Source: Dunaliella salina
Lineage: Eukaryota; Chlorophyta; Chlorophyceae; Chlamydomonadales; Dunaliellaceae
Length of the DNA stretch: 15,668 bases
Reading direction: 5' to 3'
Assembly: GCA_002284615.2 (NCBI GenBank)
Contig: MU069484.1
Coordinates: 656,830 to 672,497, forward strand
In this document: one piece after another, positions 1 through 8,702 of the stretch
Numbering within the stretch: position 1 is the first letter of the stretch
Layout: each line of letters begins with the position of its first letter
Notes under the pieces: generated by a model
Told to the model about the DNA's origin: nothing
The model's database searches: none
What the model saw: the letters and a program-made list of their open reading frames with translations, nothing else
Program-made: the position numbers and the translations under genes

Positions 1-62
<62 letters not shown>
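1..62. repeat. (TG)31 dinucleotide microsatellite
   Basis: Uninterrupted TG repeat from the first base of the window. The far end of the window is the complementary type, (AC)n. Both probably mark places where an assembly contig stopped, so the true tract lengths are unknown. Confidence 0.98.
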
Positions 63-63
<1 letters not shown>

Positions 64-293
64 TGAATTGTACAAATCAGTGAATCTTACCAGGAGTACT
101 GAACATATGCACCATACCTGCATCACATTCTTGAGTACCGGCGGTTGCTCTTCGAACGATTTTTATGGATCTTCATAAATGCTGACAAAAATACAGCTTA
201 CAAGCCCAGGCATGGCCAGGTTGCAGATTGGGGTGGTGGCATTTCAAAGCCAGCCCCTCCTCGTCTACAATGGTGATCCAATCCTAGCTGTCC

Positions 294-665
294 TCACTGC
301 TTCAAGATATGCTCAGTGTAAATAATTCCACCAACACCCAGGAGAGTAGGGAGAATTGAAACTGCTTTCAAAGTTAGACTAATAATTTTACAAAAGTCTG
401 GATGCTGCTGCTTTGCCGCGTTCAACTGATGCTCAGGCCTTGTGTCCTCACAGAACTTGATTTCTATGAGGTGCACATTTTTGCAATCCTTCACATGAAA
501 TTCATGGGGTTGCCTGACTCGTCTTGTGGACCTGCGCAAAGCGCGGTGTGAATGGATAGGAGAAACACCGTTTGAAGTATGTTTGGCATTAAAGGGGTTG
601 ATCAAAACAGCATGTGGTCGACTGGAGTTGAGTCTTTTCCTCTCCGGAAGGTTACGAGGGAACAA
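294..665 (-). pseudogene. Copy A C-terminal nuclease-like domain (PD-(D/E)XK-like)
   Basis: A 123-residue open stretch is collinear with the C-terminus of copy B. It contains SRPHAVLI, a spacer, then HLIEIKFCEDTRP and the LGVGGIIYT block. In copies B and E the first motif reads SRLDA. The aspartate expected as a metal ligand is histidine here, while E-x-K is intact. The arrangement D...(D/E)xK is what restriction-like endonuclease domains at LINE C-termini use; I assign it from motif pattern and position, not from a search. It stops early (HILKQ then stop), where copy B continues for about 60 residues to NPPDPH. A non-functional remnant. Confidence 0.65.
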
Positions 666-789
666 GTAGGCAGGTAAAGTTCTGTTTGAGGCATGTGCAG
701 GGAAGTGTAGGTTGTGTTGAGCAAGCTTAAAATCGCTTCCTATGTTTGTGTACTTGCTGAGTGCTTTTGTAATCGTTCTGCCTGCAATT

Positions 790-1101
790 TTATGGCGTTA
801 TCATGTTGGAGATGATATGACTTTGGCAGCCTGTGAGCATGTGCAGTACGCTGTCCAAATGATGGCAGCCTGGGAGGGGGCAAGATGGATCAGTCGACTT
901 TTTAAAGCGTACTGCATGCTTTTGATTGTAGAGGGTGCCTGTACGGTACTGGAGGATGGTACGCTTCATGGTTGTTGATATACTTGACATGTTCCTGAAA
1001 GCATTGCTGATTTTGTTATTCACATGCGGTAATAAATTTTGATAGTAAGAGTAGTAACCATTGTTGGTATTGGCATATCCAAGTCTGTGTTTAGTATGCA
1101 T
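790..1101 (-). pseudogene. Copy A post-RNase H segment with zinc motif
   Basis: A 103-residue open stretch with KHRLG, YRTGTLYNQKHAVRF and CPLPGCHHLDSVLHMLTGC, collinear with copy B 9380-9660. Cysteine and histidine spacing (C-x3-C ... H-x4-C) is that of the small zinc motif often found after RNase H in LINE polyproteins, with one extra residue in the first pair relative to copy B. The sequence is interrupted on both sides by frame changes. Between 666 and 790 the element continues in degraded form. Confidence 0.65.
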
Positions 1102-1192
1102 GTGGCATTGAAGAGCATCTTAAAAATTGGGGAGATAGGTGAACTTGGGGGCAGGAGGGGGATTGCAGCTTGCACTGTTTTCTCTTCCCTGG

Positions 1193-1651
1193 TCAACCAA
1201 AAATGTAAGGATATCCGCCAGAACCTGCAATGAGAATCTCAGTGTCTGCCACGCATTTGTTTGGCTTGCTTTGCCTGATGTTTTGCATAGCATATGCACA
1301 TTCATTTCCAGCGATGCCCGCATGAGCCTTGACTTTGTAAAATTGAACTTTGGTGTGAGAGTTGCTAATGAGACATGAAATTATTTTAAAGACGTCTCCT
1401 TGGATATGCCTCAGGTTTTTCTCAGGGTAAAGGAGTTGTTTAAGTATTTGATTGATAGAGGTGCGGCTATCTGATGCAATGTTTGTATATTTGGTAATGG
1501 TAGCAGCAGCAAGTGCTGCCAATTCGGCTCGAGTGATAATGTTAGTAATCCCAGATCCATTAGGTTCTACGAAGTTCTTGCTGTCAGTAAGTGGGTAGTA
1601 GACGCCTGCTCCAATTTCTTGCCTGCCGTAATGGATAAGGCAGCTGCCATC
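1193..1651 (-). pseudogene. Copy A RNase H domain, inactivated
   Basis: Minus-strand reading gives AYTDGSC, IGAGVYY, ITRAELAALAAA, a DS motif (SDSRTS) and KAHAGIAGNECAYAM, in type I RNase H order. Catalytic residues expected from the family are D (TDGS), E (RAEL), D (TDS) and D (NECAD). The fourth is tyrosine here (NECAY), whereas copy B keeps aspartate. A TGA stop lies just before AYTDG (WRT-stop-AYTDG), where copy B has WREWAYTDG, and a frame change occurs near 1525. Both the nonsense codon and the lost ligand argue for a dead copy. Confidence 0.75.
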
Positions 1652-1729
1652 TGTGTAGGCTCATGTCCTCCAGTCAGCAACTTTGAGACTGAGGATGGTA
1701 CTGGCTTGGATGGGCACCGAGTTTGTATC

Positions 1730-2608
1730 TCAGATACCCATGTGTGAAACAAAAGAAAAAAGAAAAAGAAAAAAAACTGTGTGTGAATTTCTAGGTTGCT
1801 TGGAGACGTGTTGTTTGTCAAATGGGAGGTGTTCCAGTTTATTGAAGCCTGGCTTGTGAGCATGCATGGGATTTAGGACAGGGTGGCGGCTGACATTTGT
1901 CAGCTTCCACTCTGTGGCTCCTTTCAAATCTCCTTTCAGGCCCTGTAGCCAGTCTTTGTTATGGTTGTTGAGATGAACTCGAGCTGCTGTGTTCCAAACA
2001 GCAAAGATACGAAGGTCCCAGGTACGCTGAGGCAGAGGTATCTCTTGGTTAGGGCAGGATTGAGGGGCACTGTAAATAAGTTTTCCGTGGGGTATGCTTC
2101 CAAGGTCGTAACAGAGGTGGGGGTAGGCAGTGACAAGTTTGGAGTAGGGGTTCGCTATCATGTTCTTAATCCAAGGCGGAAGGAACATGAATGTAGCAGT
2201 GGCTTCTGTGTTGAGAATGGCTGAGCAAATGGCATGTTGTAAAGCTTGGGTCATGATTCCCTCGTCATAAATGGGATGGCAGGCAGAGACGCCAGTGAAT
2301 TCGGATGAGAAGGCAATATGCATGGCACCAAAAAGAGAGTCTCGGGAGTCCGCACTCCAGTAGTTTTGGTATTGCAGGTTGTCGTGGTCTTGTGGGGAGG
2401 CCATTTTTCTTTGGGTCACCAAAGCCCATTTTTGAAGGGCAGTATGAATGTGAGTTGGAAGGGCTTGTGAAAAAAGAGTCTTTGATCTTCTTGCTAGAGT
2501 ACTTTCTTTCAAGCATGGATTTGAGGGAAAGGATTCCTTGCACCTCAGAAGCAAAGCTGCCTGGAGCTGGTGTTGTTTTCTCGTGCATGCCAGCAAGCTT
2601 TGCCCCAA
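1730..2608 (-). pseudogene. Copy A methyltransferase-like domain (PCIF1-type fold, degenerate motif)
   Basis: This is the longest open stretch of copy A (292 residues). From about residue 60 it reads QKWALVTQRKMASP, then YWSADSRDSLFG, ACHPIYDE (2278-2267), TATFMFLPPW and finally VWNTAARVHLN. Copy B has the same series at 8060-8517. The order ASPL / FG / NPPF-like / F-x-PxW / NTAxxxLN is that of PCIF1-type mRNA cap adenine N6-methyltransferases (family knowledge). The catalytic NPPF position reads HPIY. The frame ends in a pyrimidine-rich, polyF-coding tract absent from copy B. Assignment is by motif pattern only; an alternative is an unrelated element-specific domain. Confidence 0.5.
1748..1777 (+). 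repeat. Homopurine tract in the copy A linker
   Basis: Thirty bases of A-runs separated by single Gs (homopyrimidine on the coding strand). The tract lies between the methyltransferase-like and RNase H blocks of copy A. Copy B lacks it at the matching place (about 8700), so it expanded or inserted in copy A. It turns the local reading into a run of phenylalanines and leucines ending at a stop. Confidence 0.8.
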
Positions 2609-2618
2609 AAAGAGCCCT

Positions 2619-3078
2619 CTAGAGGGTTTGGAAGCGTTTAGGGGACATCATACCAACACATTTGCCTTGCGTATTATATATGCAAGCCATGTGCGCCATG
2701 TAAACTTCTGGGAGAATGAGGGGGGATGAAGCAGGTGGTGAACGGCTGTGGGATCCTGTGTCAGAAGATGCTGGATGAGGGGGCTGCTGATCCGTGTACT
2801 TCACGGGGTCAACCTTGCGCAGCCAATATCCGCTTGAGCCTGTAGGTTTATGTTTGCTTGTGGATTACTGGGATCAGTATCAAATGTGACTTTGTTGCAC
2901 AATTCTGTGTCCAGTTTACGCTGCCACACACAGGTTGCATCCGCTTTTCTAAATCCCTGTCTTTCAAGATTTGAGAGGGTAGAATCTGCTGTGGGTATGG
3001 AGAGATTAGGCTCGCTTTGTTGTGTTTATGTTGTTTGAACTTAAGGAAACACCCTTGAAATTTAGGCCGTGTCTCCAT
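2619..3078 (-). pseudogene. Copy A linker between PHD and methyltransferase-like domains
   Basis: Broken minus-strand frames aligned with copy B 7421-8000. Diagnostic matches are LPEVYMAHMACIYNTQGKC (copy B LPQIYSKQVACIYSTDGKC) and SFASEVQGIL (copy B SFASELVGLF), followed by SSKKIKDS (copy B RSKKIKDS). Near 3078 the reading ETRPKFQGCFLKF matches copy B EAWPNFHACILQY directly downstream of the shared WxPSWE motif. Copy A is thus the uninterrupted version of the site where copy B carries a transposon. No known domain recognised in the linker. Confidence 0.65.
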
Positions 3079-3087
3079 TAAATCCTC

Positions 3088-3450
3088 TTATTCCCAGGAG
3101 GGCTTCCAAGTGACCCTCTTGAATTCGTTTTTAGTCTGCTGCTCTCTATTATTTTTTTGGGCATCATTTAGGCTTGCACAGACTGGACATGCCCATGTGT
3201 TGGCTGTTTTGATTTCTTGTCTTTGCACATCTGAGTAGTATCCAAATTCCTTCATGCATTCCCAATGGTAAGTCCGGTGGCACACATCACAAATACATGT
3301 CAGAAACTTTTTCCACTTGAAGTGGATGCTCCAAGGTTCCAGTTACATAGTTTTGGTAGTTGTTGCATACTTGGCAGCATGCCCACTCAACATCAGTGCG
3401 AGCAGCAGGTGAGACATTTTCAGGCACAAGGTTGACTTGTTTATGTGGCA
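3088..3450 (-). pseudogene. Copy A PHD finger, frameshifted
   Basis: The minus strand encodes VCHRTYHWECMKEFG and TWACPVCASLN, ending in VTWKPSWE-stop. This is the second half of a C4HC3 PHD finger, matching copy B DVCQRTYHWSCMKELG and YWACPACK. The first cysteine pair (ACCQVCNN) is encoded upstream in another frame; the two halves are separated by a one-base frame change just before the second cysteine pair. PHD fingers usually read histone H3 tails. Here the finger may once have guided the element to chromatin (inference). Not functional in this copy. Confidence 0.7.
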
Positions 3451-3567
3451 GGGCCCATTTTTCAATAGGGTAGGTGTGTTATGGGTATGATATTACACTT
3501 GGAGGTGGGTGGGGGAGGTTGATTGCCCTGTCTTGTTCTCCGTGCAAATTCTCCAATCATCATGTGA

Positions 3568-3649
3568 GTGATATTTGAATCACGATAGAAGATAGAACTG
3601 ATAGCATAGTGATATATAAATCACGATAGAAGATAGAACTGATAGCATA
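3568..3649 (+). repeat. 41-bp tandem duplication (2 copies) with a short trailing repeat
   Basis: 3568-3608 and 3609-3649 are nearly identical 41-bp units, each ending in GATAGAACTGATAGCATA. A GGTAACTGATAGCATA unit follows at 3650-3665 and then a partial GGTAACAG. The duplication lies inside copy A, between its PHD block and its Pro-rich region, and disrupts the frame. Copy B has one equivalent at about 6240-6290, so it arose after the copies diverged. Confidence 0.9.
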
Positions 3650-4466
3650 GGTAACTGATAGCATAGGTAACAGCAAGTGTATAGCCTTGGGAAAGCAGGG
3701 TTAGAGAGTGGATAGCTGGGGAAAAGACCTCCCTGTCTGTATAGAGCAGTTGTTGCCTCTTCTTTCCGGGTCTGTTTGTCTGAGTATGAAGGCTGTGCAG
3801 AGTGTGAGTTTGTGCCTGAGGGTTGAGACAATCTTCTGTCTGATGTTGGTGATTTGTGCTTGGGGAGTGGTGCTGTGTTGAGATATGGCAAGCAGTGCTC
3901 AGATAAGCATGTGACCTGCCATCATTTGGGCTAGTATGGCTGAATTGGGATATGGAAGAAGGTGTACTTCTAAATGCTGAGCGTGTGCATTTGCTGTGTG
4001 GCCCTTCTGCAATAGTATCTTATACGGCAAGAGCCAGTATCCGGACTTGCAGTGGGTCCGTCTACTGAGGGGTGGAGTGCTTGTGTGGGAGTGGTCCTTA
4101 GCATAGAATTGGAGTGAGTTTTTTTGCTGAGTGGCTCCTCCAGTGATTGCATTTCCATGGCGTCTGCAACTTGTTGTGTTCCAGGGCAATTTATGGGTGT
4201 AGGATGATTGACTGTACGTCTGAGGCGGCGTCTGGTGTGTTCATGGGTGTAGTAAAATGTGGAGTGAGGCTGTGGCGGTGGCACTGCCTGAGTGGGGGGA
4301 ACAAAGTTGGGTTGGGCCCGGGGGCTTGTTGGTTGACAAACCTGGGTGTGGGAAGGCTGTTCCCCACCCATGCTGGTGTTGGCGAGGCCGCTCACATGTG
4401 TGTTGTTGATATTGCGGTAAATTGGGAGAGTGTTTTCCCTTTTCCCTTTGTTTGCTTCAGTGCTTT
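3580..4466 (-). pseudogene. Copy A 5' coding region: Pro/Ser/Thr-rich linker, internally deleted
   Basis: Minus-strand reading begins with NTLPIYRNINNTHVSGL, matching copy B NTLPRYRQINNSHISEL. A Pro/Gln/Thr-rich stretch (PPTQAVPPPQPHSTFYYTH) corresponds to copy B PVPPTQPRSRTHYTH. Next comes EEPLSKKTHSNS, equivalent to the basic motifs EPPSKRARS/EPPSKRTRS of copy B, and SAQPSYSDKQTRKEE, equivalent to its SSSQDTQNSRQEKK. Several hundred bases present in copy B between these blocks are missing. The basic motif may be a nuclear localisation signal (inference). The frame switches at least twice. Confidence 0.65.
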
Positions 4467-4484
4467 TGTTTGCTTTTGCCACAG
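4467..4484. other. Head-to-head junction of copies A and B
   Basis: Minus-strand homology to the element fades by about 4466 and plus-strand homology (shared with copy C) starts at about 4485, where AYACCYCAC/AACGAG matches. Only some 20-40 bases lie between. The sequence around 4446-4480 is T-rich with TTTGTTTGCTT occurring twice. I see no convincing target-site duplication. Confidence 0.5.
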
Positions 4485-5535
4485 AATACCCCACAACGAG
4501 GGAAGGAACAAACCACCGCATTAAGCGCCAACTTGACTACTGCATGAGAGCTCGCCGGCTTATGAGCGTTTACTCAAGCAAGCTCCACCTCACAAAACAG
4601 AGCATAAGCCTGTTCCTGGATGACTTCAAGATCATTGACGAGGCTCTCTCCCTCTACAAACCCCCTGTCCACTCTTTCCCAACGCTGATTGCCTGCATCA
4701 CCAAACCCCTCCTAAGTTTGGACATCCACGGACTCCATGACCTTACAACCAATAGCGGAACCCACGTAATCAGTGTGGCACAACTCAAGAACAAGCACTC
4801 AAAAATTACAGCAAAAAGGAAAATAGCCCTAAACAGTCTAGCAGCCTTAGTCAACCTATCTCCTGATGTAGGGTTAACCCAGATCATACATAGCATTCTT
4901 GGAGACAAAAATACTGCAGCTAACACTCTCCCCAGATACCGCCAAATCAACAACAGCCACATCAGCGAGCTGGTTAACACACACTTCAACAGTTCATCTC
5001 CAGACTCACAACGCCCAGGAACTATCCCTCTAACTGCACACACAACACAACCAGTACCCCCAACACAACCCCGCTCCAGAACCCACTACACACACCCGCT
5101 CACAGGCCGCCGCATCAATCTGACAAATACCCCATCCACTGCCCCCATCCAAAACCCCAACAGAGCAACACAGAATCAAGAGGCCAACCCAGCAGAAATA
5201 AATACCAATCAATCCATCCCCTCCTCAAACACAAAAGAGACAACCTCCTTGAACACCACCTCCCTAAACACTGCCTCCTTCAACATCACTTCCCAGAGCA
5301 CCACTTTCCTGACCACCACTTCTCAAAACACGCAAGGGACCTCCTTCACACCCCCAGAGGAGGCCAGCACAAACCCTGGAAACACTCAGGATACCACACA
5401 AGAGAACTTACAAGGAGCCCAAACCCAAAGGAGCCCCAACAACGCTGACAATGATCCGCAGGGAGCCGCCAACGATCATGATCTGCCTCCCACCCAAGGT
5501 GTCCCACTGAATACACTATCTCAAAGCACCATCCA
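4485..5535 (+). pseudogene. Copy B 5' ORF: N-terminal region and Pro/Thr-rich linker
   Basis: The frame is open well before 4485, but that upstream part is copy A read backwards. The first methionine inside B homology is at 4544 (MRARRLMSVYSSKLHL). Copy C shows real coding upstream of this point, so 4544 need not be the original start. Conserved blocks shared with A and C: SSKLHL, EALSLYK, LIACITKPLLS, ISVAQL, KIALNSLAALVNLSP, NTLPRYRQINN. From about 5030 composition becomes dominated by Thr, Pro, Asn and Gln with repeated NTTS units at about 5245-5340. No known fold recognised. The frame used here ends at TAG 5597-5599, but homology moves to the -1 frame near 5536. Confidence 0.7.
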
Positions 5536-6770
5536 ACAAAAGAACCGCCTAGCAAAAGGGCACGATCTAGATTCAAACAAGCACCCATACCAACCGTAGG
5601 ATCAACCTCCTTGATACAAAACACAATTCAAAACAACCTTTTGCTTCCCACTCAGGAAATACAGCAAGGAACCACAGAGATCCCATACTCTGCCACCACA
5701 CCCACACAAACACACGATATAACACCAACGATACCCCTTTGCCCCCAAGAAACTCCCCCAAACACCCCCTCCAGCAGGAAAAGAGCTGTTTCTGCCAACC
5801 CTACACTCCCTGGTACTCAACCTAACCATCCTAATACCTCAAATAGATGTAACTCACAGGCTCTGTCTCCCCCCAACGAGCCACCCAGCAAACGCACGCG
5901 ATCTAAGTCACAATCAAGCTCCCTCCACACACAAAGCACCTGTTACCAAACAACATCCAATCCCCTGGCCTTATGACACCAAAGCGACAACCCACCCCCC
6001 ACTCACCATCAACCAAGCCCACCTTCCATGCCTCCAACCATCACTCTCACTTCCTCTAGTCAAGACACACAAAACAGCCGACAGGAAAAAAAGAGGTGAA
6101 AGCTCCTTGAAACTAATACAAACCTCTCCATCCCTACTAACTCTCCACTGGGCCAAACAGCCCAACACACAGAGCTCTGGCACTACAAGCAAAATAAATT
6201 GAGAAAGCTAGCAGAGGAAACAACCCCCCTAGACGCCATTAATACTATCTACAACTACGACCTAAGTTATATCACACATATCAGTGACTGGAGGATCATT
6301 ATTGCCAAGAAAAGAGACAGGAACAATGGGCCTCCCAAGCACCAAAAACAATAGCTGACCCACTTTGCGCCCATGACCATCAAAAAATGGGCCCTCCCAA
6401 TGTTCGAACGGGCTGGGTTCACCCCTGTCAATACCAAACCTGCCGCTCGAGATGAGATTGAATGTGCCTGCTGTGAGATCTGCAACTACAATAGCGGCAA
6501 AGAGCCCATAAACTCTGAGCCCCCCTATCTTGACATGTACATCTGCGATGTCTGCCAGCGAACCTACCACTGGTCCTGCATGAAGGAGCTAGGGTGTTAC
6601 TCTGATGCACAAAGACAGGATATAGACAACAACATTTATTGGGCCTGCCCTGCATGCAAACCTCTCAGCAATAATGAGAAATTAAAAAGAGAATCAAACT
6701 CTTTCAGCAATGAAGTAATACGCGTTGATTGGGAGCCAAGCTGGGAACCTGAAGACATCAGGGAAGCTTG
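5521..6770 (+). pseudogene. Copy B ORF continuation: basic motifs and C4HC3 PHD finger
   Basis: One reading frame is open from 5521 apart from TGA at 5974, TGA at 6097 and TAG at 6352. All three are explicable as C-to-T changes from CGA or CAG. It holds EPPSKRARSRF near 5540 and EPPSKRTRSKS near 5880, a duplicated basic motif that could be a nuclear localisation signal. The PHD finger (6472-6657) has all ligands: C-x2-C (CEIC), C-x2-C (CDVC), H-x2-C (HWSC), C-x2-C with the preceding tryptophan (WACPAC). PHD fingers bind histone tails; a chromatin-targeting role is inferred. At 6762 a transposon splits the ORF just after WEPSWEPEDIR, and the frame resumes at 7421 if the insertion and one duplication are ignored. 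Confidence 0.75.
6762..6770 (+). repeat. Target-site duplication, left copy (GGAAGCTTG)
   Basis: The exact 9-mer GGAAGCTTG directly precedes the left terminal inverted repeat; it recurs at 7421-7429 directly after the right one. Confidence 0.85.
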
Positions 6771-7420
6771 CAGAGGTGGTCATCTGAGCAAATGTCTGGG
6801 AATGTGACTTTTTTGATGCAGATCATGTTTGAACAACATACCTAGATGATTAAAAAAGTTTGAGGCCAAACGGACCACCCCAGTGGCCTGGGTGAAATCT
6901 CAGTTCAAATTTTGGCACTGGGTTTACACGTTTTGAGCCAGCACTCCCCAACCAGAGCTTCTTTTACCCTCAAAATACCCCAGGAGTACTTCTTTTATTT
7001 TAAGAGGAATTCATCGGTGTGCTGAAAAGCTGATTTGGAGAAAGTTGATTTTTCACCTTTTTGGCACCCCATCTGCTAATTTTTTTCAAGGGAAATGGGC
7101 CAAAATGGGGTATCTGACCAAGTACTGGTCCATTCCCTCCAAATTCTTTGCAATGATATTCTTTTGGTACAAGGACTCCAAATCACCAAAAATCACTCAA
7201 TTTGGTGCAGTAGGTGGTCCGGAATGGAGTTTTGGTGGTGAAAACTAGGGTTCACGCCGTGGAAAATTAGGCATGTGGCCCCAGCTGGCACTTTTCAAGC
7301 TCAGGTGCTCTGGATACGACTACATCTGGGTACTAAGCTTGAAAAGTGCCAGCTGGGGCCACCATATTCCATTCACATTTTAGAAACTTCCCTTTTGGGA
7401 CCCTCAGATGACCACCTCTG
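6771..7420. mobile_element. 650-bp non-autonomous inverted-repeat DNA transposon inside copy B
   Basis: The left end CAGAGGTGGTCATCTGAG (6771-6788) is the perfect reverse complement of 7403-7420. The block is flanked by an exact GGAAGCTTG duplication. The matching site in copy A lacks the block, and the reading frame of copy B continues correctly across the duplication (EPEDIREA then WPNFHACILQY). It encodes no transposase and has no coding homology. CAGAG termini fit hAT elements, which make 8-bp duplications (the ninth matching base would be chance). A 9-bp duplication would instead fit Mutator-like elements. An internal 26-bp inverted repeat lies near the right end. Confidence 0.85.
7276..7361. 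repeat. Perfect 26-bp inverted repeat (hairpin) with 34-nt loop
   Basis: 7276-7301 is exactly the reverse complement of 7336-7361, with 34 bases (7302-7335) between. The arms contain the self-complementary CCAGCTGG and the sequence AGTGCCAGC. It lies inside the 650-bp transposon and not at its ends, so it may be a subterminal palindrome or a smaller foldback unit nested in it. Confidence 0.95.
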
Positions 7421-7429
7421 GGAAGCTTG
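7421..7429 (+). repeat. Target-site duplication, right copy (GGAAGCTTG)
   Basis: Exact repeat of 6762-6770, starting on the base after the right terminal inverted repeat. Confidence 0.85.
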
Positions 7430-8676
7430 GCCCAATTTTCATGCATGCATCCTTCAATATGAGGCTTGCAAAGACGAACCACAACTCTCCATTCCAGCTG
7501 CTGACTCTGAGCTAGACAACCTTGTAAGGCAAGGATTCGGAAACTCAGACAAGACAAACACTTGGAAACAGAAATTAGANACAGAACTCCGCAACAAGGC
7601 CACCTTTGACATGAATCCCACGAACCCCCAAGCAGACATTAATGGAACTGGCTGCTGTGAATTCTGGATTACGACAGTTGACCTCATTAGGCCAGACCCC
7701 AACAATACAACGGATCCCCACCCCAGAGCAGATACTACCCACTCCCCTTCCACGCCATCAATACCACCTCTGGTGCTACCACAAATCTATTCCAAACAAG
7801 TGGCATGCATTTACTCCACAGATGGGAAATGCAAAGGTATGCTAACCTCAGAGCGCATCAATGTCCTCCACGCTGCATTCAGCAGAGCCAGAGATAATGG
7901 GATCNACAGCACAATTCAACCTCCACCCCAAAGCTTTGCCTCTGAGCTTGTGGGTCTTTTCTCACGCTCAATCCTTAACAACAAAATGCAACGAAGTAAG
8001 AAGATCAAGGATTCATACATACGCATCCTACCAAAACATATTCACACTGCCATGCAAAAATGGGCCCTCGTAACCCAGGAAAAAATGGCCTCTCCCCTAG
8101 ACTACAACCCCTGCCACCTCAACTATTGGAGTGGACACCCTCGAGATAGGGTATTCGGAACCATCCATAACAGCCTCTCATCCAAATTCTCAGGATTTTC
8201 AGTATGCCATCCAATTTACGATGACCATGTGATGTACCTTACTCTCAAACATGCCATTTTTCCTGGGAAGCAACAAAGCCGCGCCACGGCAACCTTCATG
8301 TTCTTACCAAGCTGGGGAGGCCCTATGAGCACAAATCCATTCTTTAAACTCCTGAATGCCTACCCTCACTTCTGGGACGTTGGGAGCCATACCCTCAAAA
8401 AGACTCAGCTATGCCACTCCCCCCTTCTGGGTAAGCCAGGAAATTGTCCTCCCATGCCACTCCTGGAGCCTACAAATAATTGCTGTTTGGAATACTGCTG
8501 CGAGAATCCGCCTGAACGAGAACAACCCAAATTGGCTCACAGGCCTGACAGAAGACATCCGTGGGGCAAGATGGCTGAAAAGAAGCGTTAGCAATGACCC
8601 AATCCTCAATCCCAGACACCCAGAAATTGAAACTGGCTTTAATAAATTCAAAAAGCTACCCTCTGCCTACCATTAA
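7421..8676 (+). pseudogene. Copy B linker and PCIF1-like methyltransferase domain, frameshifted
   Basis: The frame resumes after the transposon with WPNFHACILQYEACKDE, runs through LPQIYSKQVACIYSTDGKC and RSKKIKDSYIR, then KWALVTQEKMASPLDY (ASPL at 8088), YWSGHPRDRVFG, VCHPIYDD (HPIY at 8208-8219) and TATFMFLPSW. Near 8360-8370 the frame shifts by one; the continuation in the other frame reads IIAVWNTAARIRLN (ending 8517) and stops after LPSAYH (8676). Known PCIF1-type enzymes show the same series of signatures with NPPF as catalytic motif. Here that motif is HPIY, as in copy A. In the family the reaction is N6-methylation of adenosine; activity here is doubtful. N bases at 7580 and 7905 leave two residues undefined. 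Confidence 0.55.
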
Positions 8677-8702
8677 ACCCCTCAGAATACCACTCATGAG
8701 AT

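Larger units (their letters stand above)
100..4466 (-). mobile_element. Copy A: degenerate, 5'-truncated LINE-like element
   Basis: Read on the minus strand, this stretch has the same order of coding blocks as copy B on the plus strand: Pro-rich region, PHD finger, Cys/Pro-rich linker, methyltransferase-like domain, RNase H, zinc motif, nuclease-like domain. Homology starts at about 4466, where minus-strand AACACTCTCCC matches copy B near 4921, so the N-terminal part of the ORF is missing. The 3' limit is uncertain; similarity to copy B fades after the LGLD motif near 270. Frameshifts and stops separate nearly every block, so the copy is dead. The 5' truncation resembles target-primed LINE insertion, but no reverse transcriptase domain is visible and the class assignment is an inference. 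Confidence 0.8.

Noticed and set aside
742..978. Plus-strand 78-codon hydrophobic frame as a membrane protein
   Set aside because: It is antisense to the copy A zinc-motif and C-terminal region, which align to copy B.
4430..4543. Methionine at 4430 as start of the 389-codon plus-strand ORF
   Set aside because: The first part of this frame is copy A and junction sequence read in the opposite direction; homology with the element begins only at about 4485.
5590..6360. TAG/TGA codons in copy B as evidence for an ulvophyte-type code (TAG/TAA = Gln)
   Set aside because: Two of the three internal stops are TGA, which that code keeps as a stop. Copy B also has frameshifts, and COG3 ends in TGA, so ordinary decay explains the data.
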